Shown here one piece after another: positions 1 to 7,134 of a DNA stretch of 8,933 nt. Position 1 is the first letter of the stretch. Every line of letters begins with the position of its first letter. Source of the DNA: Geobacteraceae bacterium (lineage in GTDB: Bacteria; Desulfobacterota; Desulfuromonadia; Desulfuromonadales; Geopsychrobacteraceae); assembly GCA_027064785.1 (NCBI GenBank), contig JAMOPE010000330.1:1-8933 (forward strand), written 5' to 3'. The notes below the pieces were generated by a model, which had not been told where the DNA came from, made no database searches, and worked only from the letters and a program-made list of their open reading frames with translations. Both the position numbers and the translations under genes were made by a program.

Positions 1-91
1 CGGGCACCTTCTTCTCAATGGAGAAGGAAACAATGAGTAGCAACTGAAAGTCTTGGACTAAAGCCCATGGTTTTCACCAGCGTGATGGGAC

Positions 92-124
92 AATAAAAAA
101 GGCCCGCCACAGCGGCGAGCCCTT
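92..124 (-). terminator. Rho-independent terminator of the nuo operon
   Basis: Read on the minus strand, an 11-bp stem (one arm at 114-124, the other at 98-108, including two G-T pairs) closes a 5-nt loop at 109-113. It runs straight into a T-rich tract (TTTTTTATT, 92-100). The stem starts 20 nt after the nuoN stop codon, in the right orientation to end the nuo transcript. On the plus strand the stem is followed by agatct rather than a T run, so it does not look bidirectional. This hairpin is read directly from the sequence, and its role follows from the standard form of intrinsic terminators. Confidence 0.93.
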
Positions 125-143
125 AGATCTATTCCATTGAAAA

Positions 144-1562
144 CTAGAGCAATGTCAAAACTGCGGCTTTCGCTGCCGAGAGGATGCTCTGTGGCAATGA
201 ACCAATCAGAATAATTGCAACGATGAAGAATGCACCCATGATCTTAGCACCGAACGGCAGAGAAATAACTTCACGGTCATCATCGGCTGCACAATAAGCC
301 GCACGTACCATTTTAAGATAATAGAACGCAGCAACAGCCGCATTCATCACAGCGATAATAACCAGTGCGTAGAAACCTTTATGGATCGCACCGGCAAAGA
401 TCATGAATTTACCGATAAAGCCAATTGTCGGAGGAATCCCCGCCATACCAAAAACAGAAACCAGCAAGGTCAAAGCCAGTAACGGAGAACGACGAGACAA
501 TCCTTTAAGATCATCAAAAGTAACGTTCTCACCCTTCGGCGAGATGTTGTAGATAACAAAGAAAGCACCAAGGTTCATCAACAGATAACCGATAACATAG
601 AAAACCGCAGCTGCCATTCCCATTTCATCAGCCGTCAGAATGCCGATCATGACATAGCCGGCATGGGCGATACTGGAATAAGCCAGCAACCGCTTCAGGT
701 CAGTCTGCACCAGAGCGCTAAAATTACCCAAAGTCATCGACAGAACAGCAATCGTTGCAAGCACCCAAGTCACCTGTGAAACATCAACACCGGCAACAGC
801 AACAAAACGCAGCAGCAGCAGAACAGCACCAACCTTGGGCAGGGTTGCAACAAAACTGGTCGTCTCATTTGCGGCACCCTGATAAACATCAGGAGTCCAG
901 AAGTGCATCGGGAACATTGCAAGCTTGTAGAAGAAAGCAGTCATAACCAGAACAATTGCAATGATTGCCAGCGGCTGAGTTGCTACCAGCGCCGGCATTT
1001 TTTCAGCCAGTTCATTTAGATACGTTGTGTGGGCGAGACCAAAGATGTAGCTCATCCCATAAAGGGTCAAGCCAGTTGATGCAGCCCCGAACAGAATATA
1101 CTTAATACCGGCCTCAACGTGGAGACGCCCCTGTCCACGCCGGAACGGAATAACGACGTACAATGCGTAGGAAGAGATCTCAAGGCTGAGTAAAATCGTC
1201 AGCAGCTCAACCGAGCTACTCAGAAACATCAGTCCAAGGGCACTGATTGCAAGGAACATATTGTATTCGGTGTGAAGTCTCTCCTGAATACCGTTTAAAC
1301 CAGTTCCAAGGAAATAAACCAGAAACAAACCGAAAACAATGACCACCTTAAACAGCTGAGAAAGGGCATCAATCTGGTAGACATCGTAGAACATCGACCC
1401 TTTTGTACCGAGACTGGCAAAAGTTACAACAAGAGTGACTGCAGCCAAAATCAGACTGGTCGCCTGAACAGTACTTGTGCGGAACTTGCCCAGTGTCATG
1501 AAAAACAGAACCATGACTGTTAGCATCAGGGCCATTTCTGGCATAAAAACCGTGTTTAACAT
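144..1562 (-). CDS. nuoN: NADH-quinone oxidoreductase subunit N
   Basis: This is the innermost antiporter-like subunit of the complex I membrane arm, located in the cytoplasmic membrane and predicted to move protons during quinone reduction. The 472-aa protein is almost entirely hydrophobic, with about 14 membrane helices, close to the usual bacterial NuoN length of about 480. The family's key charged residues can be placed: TM5 glutamate E128 (SLEISSY), TM7 lysine K213 (FFYKLAMFPMH), TM8 lysine K243 (TLPKVGA) and TM12 lysine K385 (GFIGKF). The segment FWTPDVYQGA (221-230) is typical of NuoN rather than NuoM or NuoL. The ATG lies 21 nt after the nuoM stop, with only a weak GGAT-type ribosome site. 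It is the last gene of the operon and is followed by an intrinsic terminator. No defect is seen. Confidence 0.96.
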   Translation of the reverse strand: MLNTVFMPEMALMLTVMVLFFMTLGKFRTSTVQATSLILAAVTLVVTFASLGTKGSMFYDVYQIDALSQLFKVVIVFGLFLVYFLGTGLNGIQERLHTEYNMFLAISALGLMFLSSSVELLTILLSLEISSYALYVVIPFRRGQGRLHVEAGIKYILFGAASTGLTLYGMSYIFGLAHTTYLNELAEKMPALVATQPLAIIAIVLVMTAFFYKLAMFPMHFWTPDVYQGAANETTSFVATLPKVGAVLLLLRFVAVAGVDVSQVTWVLATIAVLSMTLGNFSALVQTDLKRLLAYSSIAHAGYVMIGILTADEMGMAAAVFYVIGYLLMNLGAFFVIYNISPKGENVTFDDLKGLSRRSPLLALTLLVSVFGMAGIPPTIGFIGKFMIFAGAIHKGFYALVIIAVMNAAVAAFYYLKMVRAAYCAADDDREVISLPFGAKIMGAFFIVAIILIGSLPQSILSAAKAAVLTLL

Positions 1563-1583
1563 AAATTGATCCGATTCTATGAG

Positions 1584-3188
1584 TTAAAAGAGGTTCTTGA
1601 TCCAAGTACCTGCATTTTCCAACAGAGCATGATGAGTACTTCCATGCTCCACAGCTTCCGGCATGACACTCCCGGCATCAATCTGGTGAAGCAGGTGAGC
1701 AACACTGGAGTCCATCATATCGAGCAATGGGGTCGGGTGGAGTCCGATCCAGAAAACAAAGATTGTCAGAAATGCCAGCTGAATAAATTCACGGGCATTA
1801 CAGTCAAACAGAGCATGACTCTCGCCGTCACCGTGGTCGTCATGACCATGATGAGCATGACCGTCGGAATCGTCCCAAACCATCTTCTGCAGCATTCTCA
1901 GCATGTAGGCAGCCGCGAGGATGGCACCGAGGATTGAGATAGCACCGACCAGCGGGAAATCCTGGAATGCACCGAACAGCACCAGAAATTCACCGACAAA
2001 ACTGTTGGTCCCCGGGAAAGCCAGAGAAGACAGAGAGAAAATACCGAGGAAAGTAACATAAATCGGCATGAACATTCCGAGCTTATTGTTATCTGAAAGC
2101 TCGCGACTATGAGTCCGCTCGTAAATAATACCAATCAGAATAAATAGAGCTCCAGTTGTTACGCCGTGGTTGAGCATCTGCAGCATCGCACCTTTGATTC
2201 CGGCATCATTGAGGAGGAAAATCCCCAAAGTCACAAAGCCCATGTGACCGACCGATGAATATGCGATTAATTTCTTAATATCAGACTGTCCCAGTGCCAG
2301 ATACCCACCAACGACAATACTGATCAGCGACAATGCCAGCAAATACGGCATACAGTAGACCGTAGCGGCAGGAGCCATCGGCAGGCAGAAGCGGAGGAAA
2401 CCGTAACCGCCCATTTTCAGCAGAATACTGGCAAGGATAACCGAGCCGGCAACCGGAGCTTCAACGTGTGCTGCCGGCAACCAAGTATGGAACGGGAACA
2501 TCGGCATCTTGATGGCAAAACCAATCGCACATGCCAGGAACACCCACATCTGGAAAGCAAAACTGTAGCTGTGGTCCATCAGTTCAGGGATGAAGAAGGT
2601 TCCCGTTTTGATGAACATTGCGATAATAGCAACCAGCAGGAAGATACTCCCGGTAAAGGTATAGAGGAAAAATTTGATTGAAGCGTAATCTTTGCGCGCC
2701 CCGCCCCAGATCGCGATGATCAGGTACATCGGAACCAGCATCCCCTCCCAGAAGATATAGAAGAGAACAGTATTCAGGCTGACAAAAACACCCAGCATCG
2801 CTGTTTCCATCAACAGCGTGACGATAACAAACTCTTTCCAGCGGGTTTTGATGTATGTCCAGGAGCACAAAACACACAGCGGCATCACCAGCGTTGTCAG
2901 CAGAACCAGCAGAACACTAATCCCGTCAACTCCGATCACAAAATCGAGTTTAAGAGCCGGGAACCAGTGCCGCAACTCGACAAATTGATATTTAGCCGTT
3001 GTCTTGTCAAAGTTAGTCCACAGTGGCAGAGAGACTAGAGTCGTTACCAGAGTAACGGCCAGTGCCCAATACTTGAGGAGAGTCTCGCCACGCAAGAACA
3101 TGGCTACGATAGCTCCGACCACCGGTATAATCAGCAGTAACGATAAGATCGGAAAATTCAATGTATTCAGAATGAGATAGTTTTCCAT
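1584..3188 (-). CDS. nuoM: NADH-quinone oxidoreductase subunit M
   Basis: This is the middle antiporter-like subunit of the complex I membrane arm, a predicted proton channel in the cytoplasmic membrane. It has 534 aa and about 14 helices. All hallmark residues of the family are visible: TM5 E148 (IFWEGMLVPM), TM7 K227 (GFAIKMPMFPFHTWLP), TM8 K258 (ILLKMGGYGF) and the NuoM-specific TM12 glutamate E400 (FVGEFLVL), where NuoL and NuoN carry lysine. Two features are less usual. A His/Asp-rich cytosolic-type loop (residues about 439-462, six histidines) sits between the last two helices, and a polar tail of about 50 residues follows the final helix. The ATG is preceded by AGGA about 5 nt upstream and lies 51 nt after the stop of the NuoL-like gene. 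A 21-nt gap separates it from nuoN. Confidence 0.96.
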   Translation of the reverse strand: MENYLILNTLNFPILSLLLIIPVVGAIVAMFLRGETLLKYWALAVTLVTTLVSLPLWTNFDKTTAKYQFVELRHWFPALKLDFVIGVDGISVLLVLLTTLVMPLCVLCSWTYIKTRWKEFVIVTLLMETAMLGVFVSLNTVLFYIFWEGMLVPMYLIIAIWGGARKDYASIKFFLYTFTGSIFLLVAIIAMFIKTGTFFIPELMDHSYSFAFQMWVFLACAIGFAIKMPMFPFHTWLPAAHVEAPVAGSVILASILLKMGGYGFLRFCLPMAPAATVYCMPYLLALSLISIVVGGYLALGQSDIKKLIAYSSVGHMGFVTLGIFLLNDAGIKGAMLQMLNHGVTTGALFILIGIIYERTHSRELSDNNKLGMFMPIYVTFLGIFSLSSLAFPGTNSFVGEFLVLFGAFQDFPLVGAISILGAILAAAYMLRMLQKMVWDDSDGHAHHGHDDHGDGESHALFDCNAREFIQLAFLTIFVFWIGLHPTPLLDMMDSSVAHLLHQIDAGSVMPEAVEHGSTHHALLENAGTWIKNLF

Positions 3189-3239
3189 GACTTCCTACTG
3201 TCTATGAGTAATAGCCTATCCGTTAACCAGCAGACCGGA

Positions 3240-5006
3240 TCAGATCAGAACCACAACAATGAGCACAATAAACAAGAGGGCAACCGCAGCACCGATATAA
3301 TGCTGCAACTTTCCGGTCTGAAACTGTCGTACCTGCTCTCCACCTTTAACAACACCACGCGCACTACCATCAAGTGCCCAGTCGATCCCTTCCCAGTCAA
3401 ACCAAGAAAGTGCTTTCGCTAAAGCCATCGTCAAGCGCAAACCGACATTTTTATAAACATTACTGACCCATTCGTTTGTCGCTGATACCGGATGACGTGC
3501 AAACCACATAAACCAGCCGGCACCTCGGCGATAGAACCAGTCAAGATCAAGATTCGAGACATCGTGAGGCCTAAGGTATTTAACCATGAGATAAAAAGCA
3601 AACCCTGTAAATCCAAGCAGGTAAAAGGTCTCAGCAAGGTGATGTGCGGTATAAGGATGCCAATGCACCGCATAGGGAAGCATGTTGTAAAGATAATCGG
3701 GGAAGATCCCGAGGAAGATACACATAAATGCCGCCATGGACATACCGACCTTCATATTCCAATAGGCCTCTTTTGGCTTCAAGCCACAATCGTTTGGACC
3801 AAAGAATATGAAATAGGGCAACTTGATCCCAACCGAAAGGAAGGTACCAACCGCAGCCAGAGCAAGCATAAGCATAATAATAATTTGATGCTCCTCGCCC
3901 GCAGCAGCGATGATCATTGACTTACTGATAAACCCGCTGGTAAGCGGAAAACCGGAAATCGCGATTCCGCCGATAACCGTACATATCATTGTGAAAGGGA
4001 GATACTTATATAACCCACCCAGTTCACTGAGTTTCGAGCGGCCCGTCATCTCAAGGACACTCCCGACTCCCATGAACAGCAGTGCTTTGTACAGGATGTG
4101 TGCATACGCATGCGCAGCAGCACCATTGACCGCCATCTCCGTACCGATACCGATACCGCAAACCATATATCCGACCTGACTGACAATATGATATGCAAGA
4201 ATCCTCCGGGCATCATTTTCAATGACCGCGTAAAAGACTCCATAAAGAGTCATAATCGCCCCGAGAATCATCAGAGCTTCAAAACCTGCAAAGCCTCGTG
4301 CCAAAACGTAAACAGCTGTCTTTGTCGTGAACGCACACATGAATACAGCGCCGATAACTGTCGCTTCCGGATAAGCATCAGGTAACCAGGCATGAATCGG
4401 TGGCACCGCAGCATTCAACATGAAACCGACCATGATGATATACTGAGCCAGCGTCGCCGAATCAGGAGAAATCGCGACAAAACTTAAATCGTGCCCGTTC
4501 TGATAGTGGAGAAAGATCCCCCCGAGCAAAACCAGACCACCAAAAGTATGAACCAGCAGGTAACGGAATCCGGCTTCGATCGATTTTGTACGACGGCGAT
4601 ACCACACCAAGAACACCGACGCAAAGGCCATCAGCTCCCAGAAGATAAAGACCGTCAGGTAATCGCCAGCCAGCGTGGTTCCAAGAGAACCGGCAACATA
4701 CAACCATGCAGCTGCGTGTTGTCCACTCTCCTTGACATGGAGACCAAAAATACTACCGATCAGCGCCATCAGCGTGAAAACATGGAGAAAAACCGTCGTC
4801 AGCTGATCGACCCGCCCAAACTGCAAATCGAAGCCAAGCCATTCAACGTGGCCGAAAGATTCGGGCAAATAGTGTATCTGAATAAAAGCGACCAGCGGTA
4901 TCAGAACCAACCATAGCTTCTGAATTCTGCAGACTTTAGCCAGGGGCAAGAGCAGCGCACCGATGATAAACATCGTGGCTGGATGCATAAAAATGCTACT
5001 TGTCAT
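3240..5006 (-). CDS. NuoL/MrpD-like antiporter subunit of complex I
   Basis: This large membrane protein (588 aa from the chosen ATG) belongs to the proton-conducting antiporter family. It combines 14 core helices with a NuoL-type tail: an amphipathic stretch (about 478-569) containing FQTGKLQHY, then a final membrane helix. It probably takes the NuoL place at the far end of the arm. Residues seen are TM5 E124 (FWELMAF), TM8 K229 (AFTTKTAVY), TM11 H299/H303/K307 (HAYAHILYK) and TM12 K362 (GFISKSM). The TM7 lysine is missing: L197 and N198 stand there (GFMLNAAVPPIHAW). The motif DAYPEAT and the run AFTTKTAVYVLARGF resemble proteins annotated as Na+/H+ antiporter subunit D, so the name is uncertain. 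I chose the ATG at 5006, which overlaps the preceding gene by 11 nt. A TTG at 5060 would add 18 polar residues and a 65-nt overlap. Confidence 0.9.
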   Translation of the reverse strand: MTSSIFMHPATMFIIGALLLPLAKVCRIQKLWLVLIPLVAFIQIHYLPESFGHVEWLGFDLQFGRVDQLTTVFLHVFTLMALIGSIFGLHVKESGQHAAAWLYVAGSLGTTLAGDYLTVFIFWELMAFASVFLVWYRRRTKSIEAGFRYLLVHTFGGLVLLGGIFLHYQNGHDLSFVAISPDSATLAQYIIMVGFMLNAAVPPIHAWLPDAYPEATVIGAVFMCAFTTKTAVYVLARGFAGFEALMILGAIMTLYGVFYAVIENDARRILAYHIVSQVGYMVCGIGIGTEMAVNGAAAHAYAHILYKALLFMGVGSVLEMTGRSKLSELGGLYKYLPFTMICTVIGGIAISGFPLTSGFISKSMIIAAAGEEHQIIIMLMLALAAVGTFLSVGIKLPYFIFFGPNDCGLKPKEAYWNMKVGMSMAAFMCIFLGIFPDYLYNMLPYAVHWHPYTAHHLAETFYLLGFTGFAFYLMVKYLRPHDVSNLDLDWFYRRGAGWFMWFARHPVSATNEWVSNVYKNVGLRLTMALAKALSWFDWEGIDWALDGSARGVVKGGEQVRQFQTGKLQHYIGAAVALLFIVLIVVVLI

Positions 5007-5244
5007 AATGATCCGTGCCTCTCTCCAGCCATACGTGTGATAGACCTTTACAGAATACAATCATTCCCATACAGCCCAAAAAACCAAAGACAGCCCAGAA
5101 ACCAACCAAGTGATCGCCCCAGAACTCGGCATGATGACGATCAACAAAAAGGTCATACACCCCTGAAAAGGCCAAAAAGGAAACCAGCAGCCACTTGAGA
5201 AAGACTGGTCTTTCCCGCAGATACGTTAAAAAATTTACAATCAT
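4996..5244 (-). CDS. Small two-helix membrane protein in the antiporter block
   Basis: This 82-aa protein has two hydrophobic stretches, about 17-35 and 43-65, a basic N-terminus (LRERPVFLKW) and a charged C-terminus (ERGTDHYDK). The connecting loop carries DRHHAEFWGDH, rich in histidine and acidic residues. It is not a known Nuo subunit that I can name. I have an impression that similar RERP...RHH...FWGD proteins accompany antiporter subunit D genes, but no search backs this. Its reality is well supported by context. Its ATG overlaps the stop of the MrpD-like gene as ATGA, GGTGA lies about 6 nt upstream, and its end overlaps the next gene by 11 nt, so translation is probably coupled on both sides. 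It may be an assembly or bridging subunit, which is inference only. Confidence 0.85.
   Translation of the reverse strand: MIVNFLTYLRERPVFLKWLLVSFLAFSGVYDLFVDRHHAEFWGDHLVGFWAVFGFLGCMGMIVFCKGLSHVWLERGTDHYDK
5018..5026 (-). promoter_or_regulatory. Candidate ribosome binding site for the NuoL-like gene
   Basis: The minus strand reads GGAGAGAGG, 11 nt before the ATG at 5006. The spacing is somewhat long, but this purine run supports the ATG over the upstream TTG at 5060. It lies inside the coding sequence of the small membrane protein, so initiation may depend on translation of that gene. Confidence 0.4.
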
Positions 5245-6734
5245 GACTTCACCATAAGGTTAATGAGGTCCAGAAACAGATTCGGATAGACACCGATGAG
5301 TACCGAAACCACTCCGGTGATAACTAATGGAATAACCATAAACATGATAAGAGGTCTGCCTTCAAGGGAGGTCGTCAACCCTTCATCAGCAGGGAGCGGC
5401 TTTCCAAAAAAGGCTTTTAAAACGACTGGGACAAAGTAGCCGGCATTCAATAAACTACTGACCATCAGGACACAAAGAAGAATCCAGTTATGGATATCCA
5501 TTGTTCCGAGTGCCAGATACCACTTGGTGACGAAACCACCAACCGGGGGTACCCCAATCATACTAAGTGACGCCAGACCAAAAGCAACCATCGTAAACGG
5601 CATCTGCTTGGCCAGACCGCCCATTTCTGAAATATCCTTCTTTCCGCTGGCAACGAAGATACAACCGGCCGCGAAGAACAAGGTGATTTTAGCAAAGGCA
5701 TGGTTAGCAATATGGATCAAACCACCGGTGATTGAATTCGGGGTTAACATCGCCACACCGAGAACAATATAGGAAAGCTGACTGACCGTTGAGTAAGCAA
5801 GTCGCGCTTTTAGGTTCGTCTTGGTGAGCGCAATGACCGATGCTGTCAGAATTGTAAAGGAGACAAAGTAGGCCGTCATCAGCCCCAGACCGGTCTCATT
5901 GAGAATATCGGTCCCGAAAATTGACAGCATAACGCGGCAGATTGAGAAGACACCGACCTTGACAACGACAACCGCGTGAAGCAGGGCACTGACGGGAGTC
6001 GGAGCAACCATCGCATCAGGAAGCCAGTTATGTAACGGCATGATACCCGCTTTGGCAAAACCAAACAGACACAGCAGGTAGGTGATTCCGACAACAAAAC
6101 GGTCAGCATCAGCCGGGAAAATACCGTGAGCGATACTTGCTGAGTTGAAATCGAGCGTCCCACAAAGAACGTAGATGATAACCATCGCCGGCAGCAGGAA
6201 CGCCTTGGATGTAAACATCAGGTAAATGATATATTTTTTTGCCCCGGCATACCCCTCCTTGTCCTGATGGTGCATAACCAAAGGATAAGTGAAGATAGAG
6301 ACGATCTCGTAAAACAGATAGAGTGTGAAGAGGTTGCCTGCAAATGCCGCACCCATCGCTGCGCCAACGGAAACAGCGTAGCAAACATAAAAACGAGTCT
6401 GAGCGTGTTCATCAAGACCGCGCATATAACCAACGCAATACAGACTGGCGAGAATCCATAGGAAGGACGCGACCAAGGCAAATATCGTTCCGAGCGGATC
6501 GAGATTCAGCTTGACGGTAATCCCCGGATAGAGCTCAAACAGTGTGAACTGAAGCTGATCACCTCCCTGAATGACAGGCAGAAAGCTCAGCACCGAGACA
6601 AACGTCAGAATGGCACCGATTGTCGACCAGCTATCACGCAGGTTCGGTTTCTTTCCCGAGACCATAACCAGTAGACCCGTAATCATCGGGATCAGCATTG
6701 TTATAATAATTTTGCTGGTGATAATTGTGTTCAT
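5241..6734 (-). CDS. MrpD-like proton-conducting antiporter subunit
   Basis: This 497-aa protein has about 14 membrane helices and belongs to the family that includes MrpD, NuoM and NuoL. Its length and lack of a lateral-helix tail resemble MrpD. All the charged residues expected for ion translocation are present: TM5 E143 (FYEIVSIFTYP), TM7 K228 (GFAKAGIMPLHNWLPDA), TM8 H253 and K259 (LHAVVVVKVG), TM11 H341/H345/K349 and TM12 K404 (GFVTKWYL). Placement between nuoK and the remaining antiporter subunits makes it a likely extra pumping unit of complex I rather than part of a separate Mrp antiporter, since no mrpA, B, C, E, F or G is nearby. It starts 85 nt after nuoK with a weak GAGAAAG-type ribosome site, and its stop overlaps the next gene as ATGA. 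The transported ion (H+ or Na+) cannot be decided from sequence. Confidence 0.92.
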   Translation of the reverse strand: MNTIITSKIIITMLIPMITGLLVMVSGKKPNLRDSWSTIGAILTFVSVLSFLPVIQGGDQLQFTLFELYPGITVKLNLDPLGTIFALVASFLWILASLYCVGYMRGLDEHAQTRFYVCYAVSVGAAMGAAFAGNLFTLYLFYEIVSIFTYPLVMHHQDKEGYAGAKKYIIYLMFTSKAFLLPAMVIIYVLCGTLDFNSASIAHGIFPADADRFVVGITYLLCLFGFAKAGIMPLHNWLPDAMVAPTPVSALLHAVVVVKVGVFSICRVMLSIFGTDILNETGLGLMTAYFVSFTILTASVIALTKTNLKARLAYSTVSQLSYIVLGVAMLTPNSITGGLIHIANHAFAKITLFFAAGCIFVASGKKDISEMGGLAKQMPFTMVAFGLASLSMIGVPPVGGFVTKWYLALGTMDIHNWILLCVLMVSSLLNAGYFVPVVLKAFFGKPLPADEGLTTSLEGRPLIMFMVIPLVITGVVSVLIGVYPNLFLDLINLMVKS

Positions 6735-6767
6735 TACATGTACTTTCTCAAGTGGTGTATCGTACCA

Positions 6768-6790
6768 GGCAGCACCCGTTGATTGCTGCC
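6768..6790 (-). other. Intra-operon hairpin between nuoK and the MrpD-like gene
   Basis: On the minus strand GGCAGCA (6784-6790) and TGCTGCC (6768-6774) pair perfectly around a 9-nt loop. The hairpin sits in the 85-nt gap 6735-6819, the longest non-coding interval between genes here. No T tract follows on either strand, so it is not an intrinsic terminator. It could be an RNA processing or stability element, or chance; no function is shown. Confidence 0.5.
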
Positions 6791-6819
6791 ACCAACTACA
6801 AAAACGTCAGAGAACCAAG

Positions 6820-7134
6820 CTACAACTTCATGTCCTGGACTTCTTCAGGATCTTCACTGTGGAACTTACGGTAGACTGCAATAATGACACTGACTGCAAT
6901 TGCCGCCTCTGCCGCTGCAATACCCATAATAAACAAAGCGTAAATCTGTCCGACAGCCGGGTTCGGGGCAACAAAACGGTTGAACGCCATAAAATTGAGA
7001 GCGGCACCGTTAAGGATAAATTCACTCGAAATCAACATGCCAATCAGAGAGCGGTGCTGAATCATACCGTAAAGACCGATAGCCAGCAGGACAGCTGCAA
7101 TAATCAGATAAGTGTTTAAGTTAGTACTGATCAT
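6820..7134 (-). CDS. nuoK: NADH-quinone oxidoreductase subunit K
   Basis: This is a small membrane subunit of complex I (104 aa, three helices, close to the usual 100) that links the quinone-proximal part of the arm to the antiporter subunits. The two buried glutamates of the family are seen: E38 in helix 2 (MLISSEFILN) and E76 in helix 3 (GIAAAEAAI). These align with the essential pair E36/E72 of E. coli NuoK. Its ATG overlaps the nuoJ stop as ATGA, with GGAGG about 10 nt upstream inside nuoJ. The C-terminus is acidic (SEDPEEVQD). The gene ends 85 nt before the next start, where the accessory antiporter block begins. Confidence 0.97.
   Translation of the reverse strand: MISTNLNTYLIIAAVLLAIGLYGMIQHRSLIGMLISSEFILNGAALNFMAFNRFVAPNPAVGQIYALFIMGIAAAEAAIAVSVIIAVYRKFHSEDPEEVQDMKL

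Noticed and set aside
1..91. Possible gene end or mobile-element remnant beyond the terminator, and a small hairpin at about 9-28
   Set aside because: All three plus-strand frames meet stops within this short stretch, no family is recognisable, and the hairpin has no T tract. There is too little sequence to assign anything.
3189..3239. Possible regulatory structure in the 51-nt gap before nuoM
   Set aside because: Only a 4-bp self-complementary match was found. The gap holds a normal AGGA ribosome site and nothing more.
3492..4916. Open frames of about 90-142 aa on the plus strand opposite the NuoL-like gene
   Set aside because: They are antisense to a clearly coding membrane protein, rich in residues expected from complementing hydrophobic codons, and lack a context of their own.
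5007..5060. N-terminal extension of the NuoL-like protein from a TTG start at 5060
   Set aside because: It would overlap the small membrane gene by 65 nt and add 18 polar residues before the first helix. The ATG at 5006 with an 11-nt overlap fits better.
6231..6241. A7 run in the MrpD-like gene, forming an in-frame A AAA AAA slippery heptamer
   Set aside because: A -1 shift would only yield a truncated protein (an added frame ending near 6109). No strong stem is evident just downstream, and Lys-Lys codons in a hydrophobic gene explain the run.
6571..7119. 182-aa open frame on the plus strand spanning nuoK and the following gap
   Set aside because: It lies opposite strongly recognised nuoK and the MrpD-like gene, has no recognisable domain, and is explained as antisense shadow.
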